Assembly (NCBI GenBank): GCA_020052975.1
Contig: JAGVOC010000079.1
Location: forward strand, 1-28,265
Length of the DNA: 28,265 bases
Origin: Desulfobacterales bacterium
GTDB lineage: Bacteria > Desulfobacterota > Desulfobacteria > Desulfobacterales > RPRI01
Direction of reading: 5' to 3'
The stretch's first letter is position 1. The number at the start of each line of letters is the position of its first letter. Under the pieces are notes generated by a model, which did no database searches, had not been told where the DNA came from, and worked only from the letters and a program-made list of their open reading frames with translations. Positions 24,864 to 28,265 of the stretch are shown one piece after another. A program made the position numbers and the translations under genes.

Positions 24864-24872
24864 TGATATAAT
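24864..24872 (+). promoter_or_regulatory. Extended -10 promoter of the MNT-HEPN gene
   Basis: TG-A-TATAAT at 24864-24872 is a perfect extended -10 element. The -35 region is poor (TTCGGA at 24846-24851 with a 15-base spacer), which the extended -10 could offset. Transcription would start near 24879, leaving a leader of about 48 bases to ATG 24927. Confidence 0.5.
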
Positions 24873-24926
24873 TGGTTATGCTGAGGGTAAATAAACATAA
24901 TATTCAGCCAACTTAAGAAGCGGGAT

Positions 24927-25817
24927 ATGATGCAAATCATGGACATTAAGAATAATGTAACTTCCCGGTTACGCTCGCTTCCCTTCAAGATCAGAGCATC
25001 TGTTCTCTATGGTTCGCTTGCGAGGAGCAGCTCTGCCCCCGATTCAGACATCGATATTCTTTTTGTGTCGGACGAAGTCGATCCTAAGAAACATAGACGG
25101 GGTCGAGACATTGGACGAATTAAAGAATGCCTGTCATCAGGGCATCCCTTAGATATATTGTTGTTAACAAGCAAAGAGTGTATTTCAAATTTCAGAAATC
25201 ATAATCCTCTCTTTCTGGATATTGCATGGGAGGGTGTGATTCTGTTTGACGAAAACAATTTTATCGAATCCCTTATTCATGAAACACGGTCGTATATATC
25301 TGAGAAGAACATAAAAAAACTAAGCGACGGCTGGATTTTTCCTGTTCCAGAAAGAACCCCTGCATATCTGTCGAATGTGAGCAACAGAGATTTTGCACTC
25401 GCCATGATGAAGGACGGAGCAAGGGATTTCGCTATCGGTGTTAACATCATGGAAGACGGTTTTTATGATAAGGCTGTCTATCATTTCCAGCAGTCCGCTG
25501 AGAAGGCAATAAAGGCTGTTTTAATATGTTTCGGTATTTTCAAGAAAACACACTTTGTAGGAGACATTCTCCTGAAGGAAATCGAATCACGTGATATTGA
25601 CTCTGCCTGGAAAGAAAAACTCATCCGGATAGCCAAAATCAGTTCCGAAGTGGAGCCTGAAGTAACGTGGAGCCGTTATCCGGGAATTGATAATGATACG
25701 CTTTGGATTCCCCATGAAGAATATACTGAAGAAGATGCACATAAGACCAGAGATAAGTGTGAAGAAGTCATAAAAGTCGCAAAGGATTTTTTCGCCTGGT
25801 GGTTTTCCGGGATATAA
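24927..25817 (+). CDS. Nucleotidyltransferase (MNT)-HEPN fusion protein
   Basis: A 296-residue protein. The N-terminal half has the minimal nucleotidyltransferase signature LYGSLARSSSAPDSDIDIL, with G29-S30 and D41-x-D43, followed by a DILLLT strand carrying the third acid (D76). The C-terminal half (about 154-290) is a HEPN four-helix domain with FYDKAVYHFQQSAEKAIKAVL. The R-x4-6-H RNase motif of active HEPN toxins is not evident. MNT and HEPN usually occur as two-gene toxin-antitoxin or abortive-infection pairs, where the MNT AMPylates the HEPN. Here both are on one chain, so it may be a modifying enzyme with a substrate-binding HEPN domain instead. ATG 24927 is followed by further in-frame ATGs at 24930 and 24939. 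The damaged cupin gene starts 7 bases downstream. Confidence 0.75.
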   Translation: MMQIMDIKNNVTSRLRSLPFKIRASVLYGSLARSSSAPDSDIDILFVSDEVDPKKHRRGRDIGRIKECLSSGHPLDILLLTSKECISNFRNHNPLFLDIAWEGVILFDENNFIESLIHETRSYISEKNIKKLSDGWIFPVPERTPAYLSNVSNRDFALAMMKDGARDFAIGVNIMEDGFYDKAVYHFQQSAEKAIKAVLICFGIFKKTHFVGDILLKEIESRDIDSAWKEKLIRIAKISSEVEPEVTWSRYPGIDNDTLWIPHEEYTEEDAHKTRDKCEEVIKVAKDFFAWWFSGI

Positions 25818-25823
25818 AGACAA

Positions 25824-26197
25824 ATGACCGATAAAAATCCACAAAAACAGCACATAGAGCACATCATCTGGAACGAGCAGCATATTGCGACGATTATCCG
25901 GTCGAATTCCCTCCCCGATGAAACAACCTTCGTCACGCCGGATCATTATTATCAGCAAACCAACTTTGTCGTTTATACAAAAAACGGAGTCATCAAGCGC
26001 CATGCTCACCTGCCCCTGCAGCGTCATCCTACAGGTACTCAGGAAGCGTTGCTGATCCGCAAAGGCAAAGTAGAGATAGATTTATTTGCCATGGATAAAA
26101 GCCCTCTCGGAACATGGACTCTGGAACAGGGGGTCTGATACTCCTCGTTTCCGGAGGCTATGGCATGCGCTGCCTTGAACTACCCACTTCGTTGTAA
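25824..26197 (+). pseudogene. Cupin-fold sugar-cluster protein, frameshifted and truncated
   Basis: The reading frame from ATG 25824 encodes 104 residues and stops at TGA 26136-26138. The sequence up to there (VIKRHAHLP, QEALLIRKGKVEIDLF) matches a small cupin-like family common in polysaccharide and nonulosonate loci. Members continue with a GDVILLxxGGHGF segment and end in an EVKQGPY-type tail. Directly after a run of five G (26129-26133), the -1 frame reads GLILLVSGGYGMRCLEL, the expected continuation, before a stop at 26195-26197. The gene therefore carries a one-base change at the G-run and also lacks the last 15-20 residues. The function of this cupin family is not known to me; a role in sugar modification is inferred from where it is usually found. 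Confidence 0.7.
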
Positions 26198-26208
26198 CGA
26201 AAGGAAAT

Positions 26209-28265
26209 ATGGACATCAATAAGGCAATACAATCAGCTCATGGTCATCATCTTGCAGGAAATGGAGAACAGGCAGAAATTATCTATAGGGAAATATTAAC
26301 CGTTCAACCAGATAATGTTGGCGTATATAACGACCTTGGTAATCTGCTTCAGGAACAAGGCAAACCTGTTGAAGCTATCCACTGTTATCAAAAAGCGATT
26401 GAACTGAATCCTAATTTTGCCGGGGCATATTATAATCTCGCGGAAACCCACCAGGATATAGGGCAGCTCGATGACGCATCAGGATATTACAAAAAGGTAA
26501 TTGAACTTAATCCTAATTTTGCCGGGGCATATTATAATCTCGGAGTTATCCTTCAAGAGAAAAGGCAATTCGATGAAGCTGTTATTAATTATCAAAAAGT
26601 ACTGAAGCTAAACTCAAATGATGCAGATTCATGCAATAACCTCGGGATCATTATGGAAGAAAAAGGACGCTTGGATGCAGCCATCGTCTTTTATAAAAGA
26701 GCGATTGAACTGAATCCTCATTTTGCAGGGGCATATAAGAATATTGGGTATGCTTACAATAAACTGGGATTTATCCTACAAGAAAAGGGGCAGCTTGATG
26801 AAGCTATTAAGAACTTCCTCAGAGCTCTGGATTTCGATTCAAACTGCTCCGATGCATACTATAATTTGGGGATTGTCTTACAAGAAAAAGGCCAACTCGA
26901 TGAAGCCATTCAGTATTATCAAAAGGCTATACAGATCAACCCAAACTTTATTAATGCATATCTGAACCTTGGAAATGTTTTATCTGAACAATGCAAACAA
27001 GATGAAGCGATCCAGTATTATCAAAAGGCTATACAGATCGACCCAGGCTTTACTAATGCATATCTGAACCTTGGAAACGCTTTATATGCACAATGCAAAC
27101 GGGATGAAGCGATAATTCAATATGACAGAGCTATTAGAGTTAGCCCTAACAATTTCAGTGTGCGCCTTGCAAAGTGTATCGCTCAACTTCCAATTATATA
27201 TTCAGACCAACAAAGCATACAAATCTGCAGAAATCACTATTCTGATGAACTTACAAAATTGCGGGACACGATTTTATTGGAAACATCGCAAGATATTGAA
27301 GCTGCTGCCGAGGCGGTTGGAAGCAAACAACCTTTCTATCTCGCATATCAGGGTTTTAATGACCGAGATTTACAGAAACTTTATGGCAACATGGTCTGTC
27401 AAATTATGTCTTTAAAATATCCCCAGTTTGCTGACTGCCCTTCAATGCCACCTCTTTCCTCTGAAGAGCCTCTACGGGTCGGTATGGTATCCGGATTTTT
27501 TTACACACATTCCAATTGGAAACTGAGAAAGGGATGGGTTACAAATATTGATAAAGAGCGTTTTGAACTGTACGGTTATTATACGGTGAGAAAAAAGGAT
27601 CATATGACGGAGATTGCACGGCAGTATTTTCACCGATTCGTTGATGACGTCCATTCTTTTGAAGAATTGTGCAAGACCATAAAACAAGATAATCTTCACG
27701 TATTAATTTATCCGGAAGTAGGTATGGACCCAACAACTGTCAGGCTTGCAGCCTTGCGTTTAGCGCCTGTGCAGTGCACTTCATGGGGACATCCTGTTAC
27801 TTCCGGTCTTCCTACTATTGACTACTTTCTCAGCAGCGACCTCATGGAGCCTCCTGATGCAGATGATCATTATAGTGAAGAGCTTGTTCGTTTGTCTAAT
27901 TTGTCCATCTTCTACTCACCACTGGATTTTCCTGTTGCTCATGTTAATCGTGAAACTTTCGGCCTTCGAAAAAAGTCCATCCTTTATCTCTGCTGTCAAT
28001 CACTATTCAAGTATTTGCCGCAGTATGATGACATATACCCTCGCATTGCTCAAAAAATAGGCGATTGTCAGTTTATATTTATTTCTCATAAAACAAGTTG
28101 TTTTACGGATCAACTCCGCCTGCGCCTTAATCGGTCATTTAAAAAGTTCGGCATGGGAGCTGATGATTACGTTGTCTTTCTGCCTCGTCTTGATGTGAGT
28201 GAATATAATGCGATTAACTCGCTATCTGACATTTATCTTGACAGCATTGGTTGGTCGGGATGCAA
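26209..28265 (+). CDS. TPR O-GlcNAc transferase-like glycosyltransferase (GT41, SPINDLY type), 3' end missing
   Basis: The frame is open from ATG 26209 (GAAAGGAAAT before it) to the window edge, 685 codons. Residues about 5-314 hold nine TPR units of 34 residues, e.g. NLGIVLQEKGQLDEAIQYYQ; unit six has an insertion of about seven residues. From about 419 the GT41 catalytic region begins (LRVGMVSGFFYTHSNWK), then APVQCTSWGHPVTSGLPTID, YLCCQSLFKYLP and DIYLDSIGWSGC, the last being the UDP-binding loop where the window ends. Known bacterial relatives glycosylate proteins with GlcNAc or other hexoses, with TPRs holding the acceptor. It could modify a surface protein such as flagellin or act with the giant transferase upstream. 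The HPTSH-like catalytic stretch of OGT is altered to THSNW here, so activity needs checking. Confidence 0.85.
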   Translation, partial: MDINKAIQSAHGHHLAGNGEQAEIIYREILTVQPDNVGVYNDLGNLLQEQGKPVEAIHCYQKAIELNPNFAGAYYNLAETHQDIGQLDDASGYYKKVIELNPNFAGAYYNLGVILQEKRQFDEAVINYQKVLKLNSNDADSCNNLGIIMEEKGRLDAAIVFYKRAIELNPHFAGAYKNIGYAYNKLGFILQEKGQLDEAIKNFLRALDFDSNCSDAYYNLGIVLQEKGQLDEAIQYYQKAIQINPNFINAYLNLGNVLSEQCKQDEAIQYYQKAIQIDPGFTNAYLNLGNALYAQCKRDEAIIQYDRAIRVSPNNFSVRLAKCIAQLPIIYSDQQSIQICRNHYSDELTKLRDTILLETSQDIEAAAEAVGSKQPFYLAYQGFNDRDLQKLYGNMVCQIMSLKYPQFADCPSMPPLSSEEPLRVGMVSGFFYTHSNWKLRKGWVTNIDKERFELYGYYTVRKKDHMTEIARQYFHRFVDDVHSFEELCKTIKQDNLHVLIYPEVGMDPTTVRLAALRLAPVQCTSWGHPVTSGLPTIDYFLSSDLMEPPDADDHYSEELVRLSNLSIFYSPLDFPVAHVNRETFGLRKKSILYLCCQSLFKYLPQYDDIYPRIAQKIGDCQFIFISHKTSCFTDQLRLRLNRSFKKFGMGADDYVVFLPRLDVSEYNAINSLSDIYLDSIGWSGC
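26899..27102 (+). repeat. Tandem 102-bp DNA repeat inside the TPR region
   Basis: Units 26899-27000 and 27001-27102 differ at about 12 of 102 positions and each encodes one 34-residue TPR starting DEAIQYYQKAIQI. A similar 102-base periodicity is seen at 26401 and 26503, where a 40-base stretch around CCGGGGCATATTATAATCT is almost identical. The TPR array has grown by recent unit duplication. Confidence 0.75.

Larger units (their letters stand above)
24514..24926. other. 413-base gene-free stretch with palindromes between higB and the MNT-HEPN gene
   Basis: No convincing protein is encoded here; short open frames around 24541-24751 have no recognisable residues and cross the palindrome. It contains the divergent higBA promoter at the left. 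The palindrome 24705-24727, a GC-rich hairpin 24780-24800 and a candidate promoter near 24864 occupy the right. The sequence from about 24565 to 24770 has a higher GC content than the surrounding genes, which fits inserted repeat material. Confidence 0.6.

Noticed and set aside
25587..26027. 146-codon open frame on the - strand
   Set aside because: It is antisense to the end of the MNT-HEPN gene and to the cupin gene, both of which have recognisable conserved residues.
26209..27150. 102-base periodic repeats considered as a CRISPR array or minisatellite
   Set aside because: The period equals one 34-residue TPR, the frame is kept and there are no unique spacers, so they are coding TPR repeats.
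26723..28060. Several 60-97 codon frames on both strands
   Set aside because: All are shadows of the TPR/GT41 gene, which is open throughout and has clear motifs in its own frame.

Overview
This window is a cell-surface glycan biosynthesis island. It is moderately AT-rich, and every gene from about 270 to 23878 lies on the + strand, mostly with overlaps or gaps of under 70 bases. A small accessory patch follows (a toxin-antitoxin pair, a nucleotidyltransferase/HEPN protein and a broken cupin), and the window ends inside a TPR/O-GlcNAc-transferase-like gene. A GT9 (heptosyltransferase-type) domain, the nonulosonate pathway and the dispersed GC-rich palindromes suggest a Gram-negative environmental bacterium. 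Nitrospirota or Desulfobacterota would be my guess, but nothing here settles the taxonomy.

Left part (1-3406): the C-terminal remnant of an RmlD-like sugar-nucleotide reductase follows a hairpin and a short palindrome. Next come a WbjB/CapE-type UDP-GlcNAc 4,6-dehydratase/5-epimerase and a non-hydrolysing UDP-HexNAc 2-epimerase. With an intact reductase these three would make UDP-L-FucNAc or UDP-L-QuiNAc. A SAM-dependent methyltransferase gene follows.

Central operon (3472-14663): this holds most of a CMP-legionaminic acid pathway. LegB (4,6-dehydratase), LegC (aminotransferase), LegF (CMP transferase), LegG (2-epimerase/hydrolase), LegI (NeuB-like synthase) and a PtmE-like CBS-nucleotidyltransferase, which supplies the GDP-sugar precursor, are all present. 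Woven in are a FemAB/GNAT-like acyltransferase that apparently starts at CTG, two small methyltransferases, a cobalamin-binding radical SAM protein and a GT52/polysialyltransferase-like protein that could transfer the nonulosonate. No classical LegH acetyltransferase is obvious; the FemAB-like protein or the left-handed beta-helix acyltransferase at 14789 could fill that step.

Assembly part (14664-23878): a probable promoter precedes a hexapeptide acyltransferase gene and one 2815-codon gene. The latter fuses GT4, an NAD-dependent epimerase, GT2, a second GT4, a methyltransferase-like domain, a DxD GT-A domain, a GT2-like domain, GT9 and C-terminal TPRs. This single-chain glycan assembly protein is the most unusual object in the window.

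Right part (23879-28265): a HigBA toxin-antitoxin operon sits on the - strand, its promoter placed so that the toxin mRNA could be leaderless. A 413-base gene-free stretch carries a palindrome related to the one at the left edge. Then come an MNT-HEPN fusion gene, a cupin gene broken at a run of five G, and the 5' 685 codons of a nine-TPR GT41 (OGT/SPINDLY-like) glycosyltransferase that runs off the right edge.
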